DNA of 64,000 bases. Source: Pseudomonas sp. MYb327 (GTDB lineage: Bacteria > Pseudomonadota > Gammaproteobacteria > Pseudomonadales > Pseudomonadaceae). The translations under genes and the position numbers were made by a program. The notes under the pieces were generated by a model, which saw nothing but the letters and a program-made list of their open reading frames with translations, had not been told where the DNA came from and ran no database searches. Shown in pieces: positions 44,694 through 54,633 of this stretch (positions are counted from its first letter, which is position 1; each line of letters opens with the position of its first letter). The stretch spans positions 3,920,001 to 3,984,000 of the forward strand of contig NZ_CP159258.1 of NCBI RefSeq assembly GCF_040438925.1, read 5' to 3'.

Positions 44694-45103
44694 ACCTTCC
44701 TGCCGATGCTGTAACAGCGCTCGACATCTTTCAGGGTGCCGCCGGTTGGGAACAGCGGGCGCGCCTGTTGATGCAGTGGGGCGAACGCCTGCCGGTACTG
44801 AGCGATGCGCAGATGTGCGACGCCAACCGGGTGCACGGCTGTGAAAGCCAGGTATGGCTGGTGGGCGAATTGCGCGATGGTCAATGGCAGTTCAGCGCCA
44901 ACAGCGATGCGCGGTTGATTCGCGGTTTGGTGGCGTTGTTGCTGGCCCGGGTGAACGGGTTGTCGGCGGATGAGTTGCGGCAGGTGGATTTGCCGGAGTG
45001 GTTCAATCAGTTGGGATTGGGACGGCAGTTGTCGCATTCGCGTAGTAACGGATTGAATGCGGTTCTGCAGCGCATGCGCGAGCTGGCCCTTGCGGGTGAA
45101 TGA
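44690..45103 (+). CDS. csdE: SufE/CsdE-family sulfur acceptor
   Basis: It accepts persulfide sulfur from CsdA and boosts its activity. It is 137 aa. The acceptor Cys is in NRVHGCESQVWLVG. The start overlaps csdA (ATGA). It is convergent with tcdA, matching the CsdA-CsdE-TcdA (CsdL) functional group of E. coli, in which TcdA makes a cyclic tRNA modification. Confidence 0.93.
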   Translation: MNLPADAVTALDIFQGAAGWEQRARLLMQWGERLPVLSDAQMCDANRVHGCESQVWLVGELRDGQWQFSANSDARLIRGLVALLLARVNGLSADELRQVDLPEWFNQLGLGRQLSHSRSNGLNAVLQRMRELALAGE

Positions 45104-45126
45104 TGATTGTTTGGCGCCACACCACC

Positions 45127-45215
45127 CTGTAGGAGCCGGCTTGCTGGCGATCCAGGCGCTGCGGTGTGTCAGGCATACCGTGTCGCCTGTATCGCCAGCA
45201 AGCCGGCTCCTACAG
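45127..45215. repeat. Inverted REP pair between csdE and tcdA
   Basis: Copies at 45127-45151 and 45191-45215 are exact reverse complements over 25 bases (head CTGTAGGAGCC). They lie between convergent genes, and the right copy ends 9 bases before the tcdA stop. Confidence 0.9.
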
Positions 45216-45224
45216 GGGTAGGAT

Positions 45225-46037
45225 TCAAGCCTGTGGCTTGATCCGATCCGCTGGCCGCCGAACTCCCGCCACAATCTTGTCCACAGCCTTGGTCGCCGCG
45301 ACCATGCCAAACGTCGCCGTTACCATCATCACTGCGCCAAACCCGCCGGCGCAGTCGAGCTTCACGCCATCGCCGACAAAACTCTTCTGCAAACAAATAC
45401 TGCCGTCCGGTTTCGGGTAGCGCAGTTGCTCGGTGGAAAATACGCACGGCACGCTGTAATGGCGGGTCACGGTGCGCGAGAAACCGTAATCACGACGCAG
45501 GGTGGAACGCACTTTCGAAGCCAGCGGATCATTGAATGTCCGGTTCAGGTCGCAAACCTGGATCAGCGTCGGGTCGATCTGCCCGCCCGCGCCACCAGTG
45601 GTGATGATCTGGATCTTGCGGCGCTTGCACCAGGCAATCAGCGCCGCTTTGGCGTTGACGCTGTCGATGCAGTCGATCACGCAATCGATGTTCGGCGTGA
45701 TGTATTCGGCCATGGTCTCGCGGGTGACGAAATCAGGCACTGCGTGCACCGTGCATTCCGGGTTGATTCCGCGCAGGCGCTCGGCCATCACTTCGACCTT
45801 GGGTTTGCCGACGGTGCTGTCCAGTGCGTGCAACTGACGGTTGGCGTTGCTGACGCAGACGTCGTCGAGGTCGAACAGCGAAATCTCGCCCACACCGCAA
45901 CGGGCCATGGCTTCCGCCGCCCAGGAACCGACGCCACCGACACCAACGATGGCTACATGGGCTGCTTTCAAGCGCTCAAGGCCTTCGATGCCATACAAAC
46001 GGGCGATACCCGCAAACCGTGGATCTTCTGCACTCAT
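45225..46037 (-). CDS. tcdA: tRNA threonylcarbamoyladenosine dehydratase (TcdA/CsdL)
   Basis: An E1-like ATP-dependent enzyme that cyclises t6A37 to ct6A in tRNAs reading ANN codons. It is 270 aa. The nucleotide-binding turn is IVGVGGVGSWAAEAMARCGV with LFDLDDVCVSNANRQ. The family also has RTVTRHYSVPCVFSTEQ. I start it at the third of three close in-frame starts (46037), because GAGG lies eight bases upstream; 46043 is possible. It faces the csdA-csdE pair, which supplies persulfide in this system. Confidence 0.94.
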   Translation of the reverse strand: MSAEDPRFAGIARLYGIEGLERLKAAHVAIVGVGGVGSWAAEAMARCGVGEISLFDLDDVCVSNANRQLHALDSTVGKPKVEVMAERLRGINPECTVHAVPDFVTRETMAEYITPNIDCVIDCIDSVNAKAALIAWCKRRKIQIITTGGAGGQIDPTLIQVCDLNRTFNDPLASKVRSTLRRDYGFSRTVTRHYSVPCVFSTEQLRYPKPDGSICLQKSFVGDGVKLDCAGGFGAVMMVTATFGMVAATKAVDKIVAGVRRPADRIKPQA

Positions 46038-46255
46038 GACCATCACCTCAAAAACCGGCGCGCATTATAGGGCTTCGCAGCTGCAAGTTTTAAGTTTCAA
46101 GCTACAAGTGTAAGAACTTATGTGAAAGCACATTGCCCAATGTCCGGCATTTCCCTGTCCGGTGTACGTTCAGTGAACTGCCAGTGTAGGATGCGCGCCC
46201 TTCAGCGGCCGCCGACCGTTCATTTGTTCCACAGTCTTTGGAACCCGAAATAGCT

Positions 46256-48847
46256 ATGTCATCGCGTAAATTTGGACTCAACCTGGTGGTGGTGCTTGCC
46301 ATCGCTGCCTTGTTTACCGGCTTCTGGGCGCTGATCAATCGCCCGGTCACCGCTCCCAACTGGCCTGAACAAATCTCCGGCTTCTCGTATTCGCCGTTCC
46401 AGCAAGGCCAATTCCCACAGAAAGAACAGTATCCGACTGACGATCAGATGCGGCGCGATCTGGAGATCATGAGCAAGTTGACGGACAACATCCGGACTTA
46501 CTCGGTCGACGGCACGCTGGAAAACATCCCGAAACTGGCGGAAGAGTTCGGCCTGCGAGTAACGCTGGGGATCTGGATCAGCCCGGACCAGGAACGCAAC
46601 GAGCGGGAAATCACCCGCGCCATCGAAATCGCCAATTCCTCGCGCAGCGTGGTTCGCGTGGTGGTCGGTAACGAGGCAATCTTCCGCAAGGAAATCAGCG
46701 CCGCCGAACTGAGCATGATCCTTGATCGGGTCCGTGCTGCGGTGAAGGTGCCGGTCACCACGTCCGAACAGTGGCACGTCTGGGAAGAACACCCGGAACT
46801 GGCCAAGCACGTTGACCTGATCGCGGCACACGTCCTGCCGTACTGGGAATTCGTTCCCATGGACAAGGCCGGCCAGTTCGTCCTCGACCGCGCCCGCGAC
46901 CTGAAAAAGATGTTCCCGAAAAAACCGCTGCTGCTGTCCGAAGTGGGCTGGCCGAGCAACGGCCGCATGCGCGGTGGCGCCGATGCGTCACCGGCAGACC
47001 AGGCGATTTACCTGCGCACCCTGGTCAACAAACTCAACCGCCAGGGCTTCAACTACTTCGTGATCGAAGCGTTTGACCAGCCATGGAAAGCCAGCGATGA
47101 AGGTTCCGTGGGCGCTTATTGGGGCGTGTTCAACGCCGCGCGCCAGCAGAAATTCAATTTTGAAGGCCCGGTGGTAGCGATTCCGCAATGGCGCGTGCTG
47201 GCCATCGGTTCGGTGGTGCTGGCGCTGTTGTCGCTGACCCTGCTGATGATCGACGGCTCGGCCCTGCGCCAGCGCGGTCGCACCTTCCTGACCTTTATTG
47301 CGTTTCTGTGCGGTTCGGTGCTGGTGTGGATCGGTTATGACTACAGCCAGCAATACAGCACCTGGTTCAGCCTGACGGTGGGCTTTTTGCTCGCCCTCGG
47401 TGCACTCGGTGTCTTCATCGTGCTGCTGACCGAGGCCCATGAACTGGCCGAGGCGGTGTGGATTCACAAGCGACGCCGGGAATTCCTGCCGGTGGTTGGC
47501 GATTCGAGCTATCGCCCGAAAGTGTCGATCCATGTGCCGTGTTACAACGAGCCGCCGGAGATGGTCAAACAGACCCTCAATGCCCTGGCCAACCTCGACT
47601 ATCCGGATTTCGAAGTCCTGATCATCGACAACAACACCAAGGACCCGGCCGTCTGGGAACCGGTTCGCGATTACTGTGAAACCCTCGGCCCGCGCTTCAA
47701 GTTCTTCCACGTCGCGCCGCTGGCCGGCTTCAAGGGCGGCGCGCTGAATTACCTGATTCCGCACACCGCCAAGGATGCCGAAGTGATCGCGGTGATCGAC
47801 TCCGATTACTGCGTGCACCCGAACTGGCTCAAGCACATGGTGCCGCACTTCGCCGACCCGAAAATCGCCGTGGTGCAATCGCCTCAGGACTATCGCGACC
47901 AGAACGAAAGCACCTTCAAGAAGCTCTGCTACGCGGAATACAAAGGTTTCTTCCACATCGGCATGGTGACCCGCAACGACCGTGACGCGATCATCCAGCA
48001 CGGCACCATGACCATGACCCGCCGCTCGGTGCTCGAAGAATTGGGCTGGGCCGACTGGTGCATCTGTGAAGACGCCGAACTGGGCTTGCGGGTATTCGAA
48101 AAAGGCCTGTCGGCGGCGTATTACCACGACAGCTATGGCAAGGGCCTGATGCCCGATACCTTTATCGACTTCAAGAAACAGCGCTTCCGCTGGGCCTATG
48201 GCGCGATTCAGATCATCAAGCGTCACACCCGCAGCCTGCTGCGCGGCAAAGACACCGAACTGACCCGTGGCCAGCGCTACCACTTCCTCGCGGGCTGGTT
48301 GCCGTGGGTGGCGGACGGCATGAACATCTTCTTCACCGTCGGCGCATTGTTGTGGTCGGCGGCGATGATCATCGTGCCGCAGCGGGTCGATCCGCCGTTG
48401 TTGATTTTCGCGATTCCGCCGTTGGCGCTGTTCGTGTTCAAGGTCGGCAAGATCATCTTCCTCTACCGTCGAGCGGTCGGTGTGAATCTGAAAGACGCGT
48501 TCTGCGCCGCACTGGCCGGGCTGGCGTTGTCGCACACCATCGCCAAAGCGGTGCTGTACGGTTTCTTCACCAGCAGCATTCCGTTTTTCCGTACACCAAA
48601 GAACGCCGATAACCACGGCTTCTGGGTGGCGATTTCGGAGGCACGCGAAGAAGTGTTCATCATGTTGCTGCTGTGGAGTGCGGCGCTGGGAATCTTCCTA
48701 GTGAACGGCTTGCCGAGCAACGACATGCGTTTCTGGGTGACCATGTTGCTGGTGCAGTCGCTGCCGTATCTGGCGGCACTGATCATGGCGTTCCTGTCGT
48801 CGCTGCCGAAACCGTCGGTCGAGACGGAAACGGCACCAGCGGTCTAA
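46256..48847 (+). CDS. ndvB: Beta-(1,3)-glucan synthase NdvB: GH17-like domain fused to GT2 transferase
   Basis: An 863-aa inner-membrane protein. An N-terminal helix (about 8-26) leads to a periplasmic GH17-like domain (about 35-310). Its expected acid/base Glu is in VVGNEA (E140) and its nucleophile Glu in LLLSEVGWPSNG (E229), both intact. Helices at about 313-332, 343-360 and 371-391 lead to a cytoplasmic GT2 domain: HVPCYNEPPEMVKQTL, DSDYCV (D515/D517), EDAELGLRVFEKG and KQRFRWAYG. More C-terminal helices follow. ndvB next to dapE and rlmA matches P. aeruginosa, where it makes cyclic glucans linked to biofilm antibiotic tolerance. I start at MSSRKFGLNLV; an ATG six codons earlier is possible. 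Confidence 0.88.
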   Translation: MSSRKFGLNLVVVLAIAALFTGFWALINRPVTAPNWPEQISGFSYSPFQQGQFPQKEQYPTDDQMRRDLEIMSKLTDNIRTYSVDGTLENIPKLAEEFGLRVTLGIWISPDQERNEREITRAIEIANSSRSVVRVVVGNEAIFRKEISAAELSMILDRVRAAVKVPVTTSEQWHVWEEHPELAKHVDLIAAHVLPYWEFVPMDKAGQFVLDRARDLKKMFPKKPLLLSEVGWPSNGRMRGGADASPADQAIYLRTLVNKLNRQGFNYFVIEAFDQPWKASDEGSVGAYWGVFNAARQQKFNFEGPVVAIPQWRVLAIGSVVLALLSLTLLMIDGSALRQRGRTFLTFIAFLCGSVLVWIGYDYSQQYSTWFSLTVGFLLALGALGVFIVLLTEAHELAEAVWIHKRRREFLPVVGDSSYRPKVSIHVPCYNEPPEMVKQTLNALANLDYPDFEVLIIDNNTKDPAVWEPVRDYCETLGPRFKFFHVAPLAGFKGGALNYLIPHTAKDAEVIAVIDSDYCVHPNWLKHMVPHFADPKIAVVQSPQDYRDQNESTFKKLCYAEYKGFFHIGMVTRNDRDAIIQHGTMTMTRRSVLEELGWADWCICEDAELGLRVFEKGLSAAYYHDSYGKGLMPDTFIDFKKQRFRWAYGAIQIIKRHTRSLLRGKDTELTRGQRYHFLAGWLPWVADGMNIFFTVGALLWSAAMIIVPQRVDPPLLIFAIPPLALFVFKVGKIIFLYRRAVGVNLKDAFCAALAGLALSHTIAKAVLYGFFTSSIPFFRTPKNADNHGFWVAISEAREEVFIMLLLWSAALGIFLVNGLPSNDMRFWVTMLLVQSLPYLAALIMAFLSSLPKPSVETETAPAV

Positions 48848-48864
48848 ATCGTTACCGATGCACT

Positions 48865-48889
48865 AAACGGCGGCCAATGGTCGCCGTTT
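48865..48889 (+). terminator. Intrinsic terminator after ndvB
   Basis: AAACGGCG (48865-48872) pairs with CGCCGTTT (48882-48889) around a 9-base loop and is followed by TGCTTTAAG. It lies 17 bases after the ndvB stop. Confidence 0.75.
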
Positions 48890-48938
48890 TGCTTTAAGAT
48901 AACCGCCATTTTGCGGGGCTTGGCGTGATATCCATCCC

Positions 48939-49028
48939 TGTGGGAGCCAGCCTGCTGGCGATGGCAATGTAACAATCACCGTTTATGTTGACTGCCACAC
49001 CGCCATCGCCAGCAGGCTGGCTCCCACA
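48939..49028. repeat. Inverted REP pair between ndvB and dapE
   Basis: Copies at 48939-48964 and 49003-49028 are exact reverse complements over 26 bases (head GTGGGAGCC, palindrome AGCCTGCTGGC). The pair follows the ndvB terminator and ends 39 bases before the dapE start. Confidence 0.9.
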
Positions 49029-49067
49029 TTTAGTCCGCGCCCACATTCATGATCTCCGGAGTTTTCC

Positions 49068-50219
49068 ATGACGGCCCAAGCCGACCTTTCGCCGACCCTT
49101 CAACTCGCCATCGACCTGATCCGCCGTCCGTCCGTGACGCCGGTCGACGCCGATTGCCAGAAGCAGATGATGCAGCGCTTGGGCGATGCCGGTTTTGCGC
49201 TTGAGCCCATGCGCATCGAAGACGTGGATAACTTCTGGGCCACCCACGGTAAACACGACGGCCCGGTGCTGTGCTTCGCCGGTCATACCGACGTGGTGCC
49301 GACCGGCCCGGTCACCGCCTGGCAGATCGACCCGTTCAACGCCGTGATCGATGAGCACGGCATGCTCTGCGGCCGTGGCGCGGCGGACATGAAAGGCAGT
49401 CTCGCGTCGATGACCGTGGCCGCGGAGCGTTTTGTCGCCGACTACCCGGACCACAAGGGCAAGGTCGCGTTCCTGATCACCAGCGACGAAGAAGGCCCGG
49501 CGCACCACGGCACCAAGGCTGTGGTTGAGCGTCTGGCCGCACGCAAGGAACGTCTGGACTGGTGCATCGTCGGCGAACCGTCGAGCACCACCCTGGTGGG
49601 TGACGTGGTCAAGAACGGCCGTCGCGGCTCCCTCGGCGCCAAACTGACCGTTCGCGGTGTGCAAGGCCACGTGGCCTATCCGCACCTGGCGAAAAACCCG
49701 ATCCACCTCGCCGCCCCGGCACTGGCCGAACTGGCCGCCGAGCATTGGGATCACGGTAACGATTTCTTCCCACCGACCAGTTTCCAGATCTCCAACGTTA
49801 ACTCCGGCACCGGCGCGACCAACGTGATTCCCGGTGATCTGGTGGCCGTATTCAACTTCCGCTTCTCCACCGAATCCACCGTCGAAGGCCTGCAAAAGCG
49901 CGTCGCCGACATCCTCGACAAGCATGGCTTGGACTGGCACGTCGACTGGGCCTTGTCCGGCCTGCCGTTCCTCACCGAGCCGGGCGCGCTGCTCGACGCG
50001 GTGTCGTCGAGCATCAAGGACATCACTGGCCGCGAGACCAAGGCGTCCACCAGCGGTGGCACCTCCGACGGGCGCTTCATCGCGACCATGGGCACGCAAG
50101 TGGTTGAGCTGGGGCCGGTCAACGCGACCATCCACCAGGTCAACGAACGGGTGCTGGCGGCTGACCTCGATGTGCTGACCGAGATCTACTATCAGACCAT
50201 GATCAAGTTGCTCGCCTGA
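49068..50219 (+). CDS. dapE: Succinyl-diaminopimelate desuccinylase
   Basis: A dizinc M20 peptidase-like enzyme that frees LL-diaminopimelate and succinate. It is 383 aa. Metal and catalytic blocks are [26 protein letters not shown] and [14 protein letters not shown]. The lid/dimerisation domain lies at about 180-295, and SGGTSDGRF is the C-terminal metal block. It overlaps the start of rlmA by one base. Confidence 0.97.
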   Translation: MTAQADLSPTLQLAIDLIRRPSVTPVDADCQKQMMQRLGDAGFALEPMRIEDVDNFWATHGKHDGPVLCFAGHTDVVPTGPVTAWQIDPFNAVIDEHGMLCGRGAADMKGSLASMTVAAERFVADYPDHKGKVAFLITSDEEGPAHHGTKAVVERLAARKERLDWCIVGEPSSTTLVGDVVKNGRRGSLGAKLTVRGVQGHVAYPHLAKNPIHLAAPALAELAAEHWDHGNDFFPPTSFQISNVNSGTGATNVIPGDLVAVFNFRFSTESTVEGLQKRVADILDKHGLDWHVDWALSGLPFLTEPGALLDAVSSSIKDITGRETKASTSGGTSDGRFIATMGTQVVELGPVNATIHQVNERVLAADLDVLTEIYYQTMIKLLA

Positions 50220-51028
50220 TGCTGGCTTGCCCGATCTGCAGCGAACCGCTGAACGCGGTGGACAATGGCGTGGCGTGCCCCGCCGGGCATCGCTTCGACC
50301 GTGCGCGCCAGGGTTACCTGAACCTGTTGCCGGTGCAGCACAAGAACAGCCGTGACCCTGGCGATAACCAGGCAATGGTCGAAGCCCGTCGCGACTTCTT
50401 GAACGCCGGGCACTACGCACCAGTGGCCAAGCGTCTGGCTGAGTTGGCAGCGAGTTATGCGCCGCAACGCTGGCTCGACATCGGTTGTGGCGAGGGTTAC
50501 TACACCGCGCAAATCGCCGATGCCTTGCCGGAGGCCGATGGCTACGCCCTGGACATTTCCCGGGAAGCGGTCAAACGCGCCTGCAAACGTGACCCTCGGT
50601 TGACCTGGTTGATCGCCAGCATGGCCCGTGTGCCATTGGCCTCGGGCAGTTGCCAGTTTCTGGCCAGCGTCTTCAGCCCGTTGGATTGGGAAGAAGCCAA
50701 ACGCCTGCTCAGTCCTGGCGGCGGCCTGATGAAAGTCGGACCGACCAGCGGCCACCTGATGGAATTGCGCGAGCGTTTGTACGATGAAGTCCGCGAGTAC
50801 ATTGACGACAAGCATCTGGACCTGGTGCCTGACGGCATGGCGCTGCAACACAGCGAAACCCTGACCTTCAAACTGACACTGGAAAGTGGTCAGGATCGGG
50901 CGAACTTGTTGGCCATGACCCCCCACGGCTGGCGCGCCAGCGCTGAACGTCGGGCAGCCGTTATCGAACAGGCAGAGCCGTTCGAGGTCACCGTCTCGAT
51001 GCGCTACGATTATTTCGTTCTTCAATAA
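50219..51028 (+). CDS. rlmA: 23S rRNA (guanine-N1)-methyltransferase, RlmA type
   Basis: It methylates N1 of a guanine in hairpin 35 of 23S rRNA (G745 in E. coli). It is 269 aa. An N-terminal zinc-binding domain shows CPIC and CPAGHRFD (Cys/His ligands), followed by RQGYLNLL. The SAM-binding motif is WLDIGCGEGYYTAQIAD. Its ATG overlaps the dapE stop (TGATG), so it is coupled to dapE. P. aeruginosa has it next to dapE-ndvB too, as rrmA. Confidence 0.92.
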   Translation: MLACPICSEPLNAVDNGVACPAGHRFDRARQGYLNLLPVQHKNSRDPGDNQAMVEARRDFLNAGHYAPVAKRLAELAASYAPQRWLDIGCGEGYYTAQIADALPEADGYALDISREAVKRACKRDPRLTWLIASMARVPLASGSCQFLASVFSPLDWEEAKRLLSPGGGLMKVGPTSGHLMELRERLYDEVREYIDDKHLDLVPDGMALQHSETLTFKLTLESGQDRANLLAMTPHGWRASAERRAAVIEQAEPFEVTVSMRYDYFVLQ

Positions 51029-51038
51029 TTTCAATTTT

Positions 51039-51062
51039 GGCCTTGGGCAATGCCCCAAGGCC
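51039..51062 (+). terminator. Hairpin after rlmA
   Basis: GGCCTTGGG (51039-51047) pairs with CCCAAGGCC (51054-51062) around a 6-base loop, ten bases after the rlmA stop. No T-tract follows, so it may act with Rho or as an RNA-stability structure ahead of the next gene. Confidence 0.5.
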
Positions 51063-51108
51063 GGCTAAATCCGCGAATGGATTTTTCAGACACGCAGTGA
51101 GGACATCC

Positions 51109-51486
51109 ATGCGCCAACCCGATATCGAGATTTACCTGAAAGACGCCGACGTCGACCACAAGGCCATTTCCGCCTGGCTTGGCACGGCATTGGGCCCATG
51201 CACCGAATGGGTCCAGAAAGGCCAGACCTACAAGTGCAAGGCTGGCAACGTGCCAGTGACCTGGCTGCCGAAAGCCGTAGGAAAGTGGAACAGCCTGTAC
51301 CTGGAAAGTGACCAGACGCCGTGGGAAGACGACATCGCCTGCGCTCGCGCTGCGTTTGCTGCGTTGAACGTCGAAGTGCGTTGCGCACCGGGGAGCTGGG
51401 TCGAGGAAGAAGGTGAAGAAACGGCTGATCGCTGGATTCGCGTCAGTGCCGATGGTGAGGAAGAAATCACCTGGAAGACCGCATAA
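51109..51486 (+). CDS. Conserved hypothetical protein, 125 aa
   Basis: I do not recognise a functional family. It starts at MRQPDIEIYLKDADVDHKAI with GAGGAC ahead of the ATG; a longer frame from 51037 runs through the intergenic hairpin and is unlikely. The protein is acidic, soluble and compact, rich in Trp, with two Cys in CTEWVQKGQTYKCK and a third in VRCAPGSW. The gene stands between rlmA and a cold-shock gene; I recall a similar small gene at this place in P. aeruginosa, which would make it genus-conserved. No membrane segment or signal peptide. Confidence 0.75.
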   Translation: MRQPDIEIYLKDADVDHKAISAWLGTALGPCTEWVQKGQTYKCKAGNVPVTWLPKAVGKWNSLYLESDQTPWEDDIACARAAFAALNVEVRCAPGSWVEEEGEETADRWIRVSADGEEEITWKTA

Positions 51487-51504
51487 CCCGAAAGCAATCT
51501 AAAC

Positions 51505-51586
51505 CTGTAGGAGCCGGCTTGCTGGCGATCATGACGACGCGGTCTGCCTGACACTGCGCCATCGCTGGCAAGCCAGCTCCTACAAG
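51505..51586. repeat. Inverted REP pair between the 125-aa gene and the cold-shock gene
   Basis: Copies at 51505-51529 and 51561-51586 in opposite orientation. Heads match, but the palindromes differ (CCGGCTTGCTGG versus CTGGCAAGCCAG), so this pair is mixed rather than a perfect duplicate. It lies between convergent genes. Confidence 0.85.
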
Positions 51587-51592
51587 GCTTGC

Positions 51593-51802
51593 TTACAAAC
51601 CGACGACGTCTTCGGCCTGCAAACCCTTCTCTCCCGTTACCACAGCATATTCAACCTGCTGGCCTTCCGTCAGCGAGCGATGCCCCTCACCGCGAATCGC
51701 GCGGTAGTGCACGAACACATCCACCCCGTCCGCGCGCTGAATAAAACCGTAGCCCTTGGCGTCGTTGAACCACTTCACGTTGCCGGTTTCGCGTGTTGCC
51801 AT
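51593..51802 (-). CDS. Cold-shock-domain protein (CspA family)
   Basis: A single cold-shock domain of 69 aa from [20 protein letters not shown], with AGGAG nine bases ahead of the ATG; a longer in-frame reading is not family-like. RNP1 is KGYGFI and RNP2 is [10 protein letters not shown]. It probably binds single-stranded RNA or DNA as a chaperone. RNP2 reads VFVHY where CspA has VFVHF, and the loop GEGHRSL differs from CspA, so I give no CspA-D letter. A 235-base gap upstream separates it from the divergent plsB and contains no visible gene. Confidence 0.92.
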   Translation of the reverse strand: MATRETGNVKWFNDAKGYGFIQRADGVDVFVHYRAIRGEGHRSLTEGQQVEYAVVTGEKGLQAEDVVGL

Positions 51803-52037
51803 CTGTTCATACTCCTTTTTTATTATTGATCGGGCTTTTCGCAGGAAAGCCTCGGGAACATTGCTTGCACCGTTAAGTGCCACTGTCTGGCCAGTGCGGG
51901 CTCGCCGAGTATATGTCAGGCGCTAAAACTCTCAAACGGAGTTTACTTACGCGCTTTTTTGCCGATTTTTAGCGAATCCGGCACACTGTCGACCTCCCCG
52001 AGCAAACGCTCGGTTTACTCACTCATGCAGAAGCCGT

Positions 52038-54545
52038 ATGACCCGTTCCCCGTTCCGCCGTCTTGTGTTTGGCACCCTGCGCCGACTGTTGTACCTCTGG
52101 GTTCGCTCGGAGACGATCAACCAGTCGTCGTTCACCCTCAACCTCGACCGCAGTCGTCCGGTGTTCTACGTCCTGCAAAACCCCTCGCTGACCGACCTCG
52201 CCGTGGTCGACACCGAATGCACCAAGGCTGGTTTGCCACGCCCGGTGCTGCCGGTCTCTGTGGGCAACCTGTTGGAACCGGCCGCATTCTTTTACCTGAC
52301 CCCGGACCCCGATTGGCTCGGTCGGCAGGACAAGCGCGGCGCCCCGCCTACCCTGACCCGCCTGGTCAGCGCCCTGAGCCAAAACGCCGCCGAAGATGCG
52401 CAGATCATTCCCGTCAGCGTGTTCTGGGGTCAGTCGCCGGACAGCGAAAACAGCCCATGGAAACTCCTGTTCGCTGATAGCTGGGCGGTGACCGGGCGCC
52501 TGCGCCGCTTGCTCAGCATCATCGTGCTGGGACGCAAGACCCGCGTGCAATTCTCCGCGCCGATCCACCTGCGCGAGCTGATCGACCACAACAAGGGCCA
52601 CGAGCGCACCGTACGCATGGCCCAGCGCATCCTGCGGGTGCACTTCCGCAACCTGAAAGCCGCCGTCATCGGCCCGGACATTTCCCACCGTCGTAACCTG
52701 GTCAAGGGCCTGATCAACCAGCCATTGGTCAAGCAAGCGATCCTCGACGAAGCCGAGCGCGAGAATATCTCCCCGGAGAAAGCCAAGGCCCAGGCCCTGC
52801 GCTACGGCAACGAAATCGCCTCGGACTACACCTACACCGCGATCCGCTTCCTTGAAGTGGTGCTGAGCTGGTTCTGGAACAAGATCTACGACGGCATCAA
52901 GGTCAACCACATCGAAGGCGTGCAGAAGGTCGCCCAAGGTCACGAAGTCATCTACGTGCCGTGCCATCGCAGCCACATCGACTACCTGCTGCTTTCATAT
53001 CTGCTGTTCCGCAACGGTTTGACCCCGCCACACATCGCCGCCGGGATTAACCTCAACATGCCGGTGATCGGCAGCCTGCTGCGTCGTGGCGGCGCATTCT
53101 TCATGCGCCGCACCTTCAAGGGCAACCCGCTCTACACCTCGGTGTTCAACGAATACCTGCACACCCTGTTCACCAAGGGCTTCCCGGTGGAGTACTTCGT
53201 CGAGGGCGGCCGCTCGCGTACCGGGCGCATGCTGCAACCGAAAACCGGGATGCTGGCGATCACCCTGCGCAGCTTCCTGCGCTCCTCGCGCATGCCGATC
53301 GTGTTTGTGCCGGTGTACATCGGTTATGAGCGCGTACTTGAAGGCCGTACTTACCTTGGCGAACTGCGGGGCGCCACCAAGAAAAAAGAATCGATCTTCG
53401 ACATTTTCAAAGTCATCGGCGCACTTAAGCAGCGCTTCGGTCAGGTGGCGGTGAACTTCGGCAAGCCGATCAAACTGGCGGAATTCCTCGACAACGAACA
53501 GCCGGACTGGCGCAAACAGGAACTTGGCCCGCAGTTCAAACCGGCCTGGCTCAACGAAACCACCAACCGCCTCGGCGAAAAAGTCGCACAGCACTTGAAC
53601 GAAGCGGCGGCGATCAACCCGGTCAATCTGGTGGCGTTAGCGCTGCTGTCCACCAGCCGTTTGGCGTTGGACGATCGCGCCATGGCGCGCGTGCTTGACC
53701 TATATCTGGCGCTGTTGCGCAAAGTGCCGTACTCGCCGCACACCACGTTGCCGGAGGGTGATGGCCGGGCCCTGATCGAGCATGTGAAGGACATGGACTT
53801 GCTGTCCGAGCAGAGCGACGCCCTGGGCAAGATTCTGTACCTGGACGAGCAAAACGCCGTCCTGATGACCTACTACCGCAACAACGTGCTGCACATTTTC
53901 GCGCTACCAGCGTTACTGGCGAGTTTCTTCCAGAGCGCCTCGCGCATGAGCCGCGAACAGATCCTGCGCTATACCCGAGCGCTGTACCCGTACCTGCAAT
54001 CGGAGCTGTTCATTCGCTGGTCGCTGGATGAACTGGACGGGGTGATCGATCAATGGCTGGAAGCGTTTGTCGAGCAAGGTCTGCTGCGCTTCGAGAACGA
54101 CGTTTACCTGCGTCCGGCACCGAGTTCACGGCATTTCGTGCTGCTGACGCTGCTGTCAAAAAGCATCGCCCAAACTCTGCAACGCTTCTATATGACCGTT
54201 TCCCTGCTGCTCAACAGCGGCCAGAACAGCATCAGCGCTGAAGAACTGGAAGACCTGTGCACGGTGATGGCCCAGCGCCTGTCGATCCTGCACGGCCTGA
54301 ACGCTCCGGAGTTCTTCGACAAGAGCCTGTTCCGCCACTTCATCCAGACGATGCTCGACCTCGACGTGCTCAAGCGTGATGAAGCCGGCAAGCTGAGCTA
54401 TCACGAACTGCTCGGTGAATTAGCGGAAGGTGCGGCCAAACGCGTGCTGCCGGCGGAGATTCGCCTGTCGATCCGTCAGGTGGCGTTGCATCGCAGTGAA
54501 GATGCGGCGGATCAGGCTCTTTCGAATCCAACTGTAACTTCCTGA
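52038..54545 (+). CDS. plsB: Glycerol-3-phosphate 1-O-acyltransferase PlsB
   Basis: PlsB transfers a fatty acyl group to the sn-1 position of glycerol 3-phosphate, the first step of phospholipid synthesis, at the inner membrane. It is 835 aa, as usual for this large form. The acyltransferase blocks are [16 protein letters not shown] (H and D of the HX4D motif, about residue 315), [28 protein letters not shown] and [13 protein letters not shown]. In P. aeruginosa plsB also lies near mexJK, as here. Confidence 0.96.
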   Translation: MTRSPFRRLVFGTLRRLLYLWVRSETINQSSFTLNLDRSRPVFYVLQNPSLTDLAVVDTECTKAGLPRPVLPVSVGNLLEPAAFFYLTPDPDWLGRQDKRGAPPTLTRLVSALSQNAAEDAQIIPVSVFWGQSPDSENSPWKLLFADSWAVTGRLRRLLSIIVLGRKTRVQFSAPIHLRELIDHNKGHERTVRMAQRILRVHFRNLKAAVIGPDISHRRNLVKGLINQPLVKQAILDEAERENISPEKAKAQALRYGNEIASDYTYTAIRFLEVVLSWFWNKIYDGIKVNHIEGVQKVAQGHEVIYVPCHRSHIDYLLLSYLLFRNGLTPPHIAAGINLNMPVIGSLLRRGGAFFMRRTFKGNPLYTSVFNEYLHTLFTKGFPVEYFVEGGRSRTGRMLQPKTGMLAITLRSFLRSSRMPIVFVPVYIGYERVLEGRTYLGELRGATKKKESIFDIFKVIGALKQRFGQVAVNFGKPIKLAEFLDNEQPDWRKQELGPQFKPAWLNETTNRLGEKVAQHLNEAAAINPVNLVALALLSTSRLALDDRAMARVLDLYLALLRKVPYSPHTTLPEGDGRALIEHVKDMDLLSEQSDALGKILYLDEQNAVLMTYYRNNVLHIFALPALLASFFQSASRMSREQILRYTRALYPYLQSELFIRWSLDELDGVIDQWLEAFVEQGLLRFENDVYLRPAPSSRHFVLLTLLSKSIAQTLQRFYMTVSLLLNSGQNSISAEELEDLCTVMAQRLSILHGLNAPEFFDKSLFRHFIQTMLDLDVLKRDEAGKLSYHELLGELAEGAAKRVLPAEIRLSIRQVALHRSEDAADQALSNPTVTS

Positions 54546-54633
54546 CAATGACTGTAAGAACAAGGATGTTCTTATCGCTACTCAGTTGTGGATTAATAGC
54601 CCACTTCATTTAGTTGCCGATACGGATATCGCG

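Noticed and set aside
46988..48616. A 542-codon minus-strand frame within ndvB
   Set aside because: Antisense shadow of the GT2 domain, full of His/Arg/Gln text.
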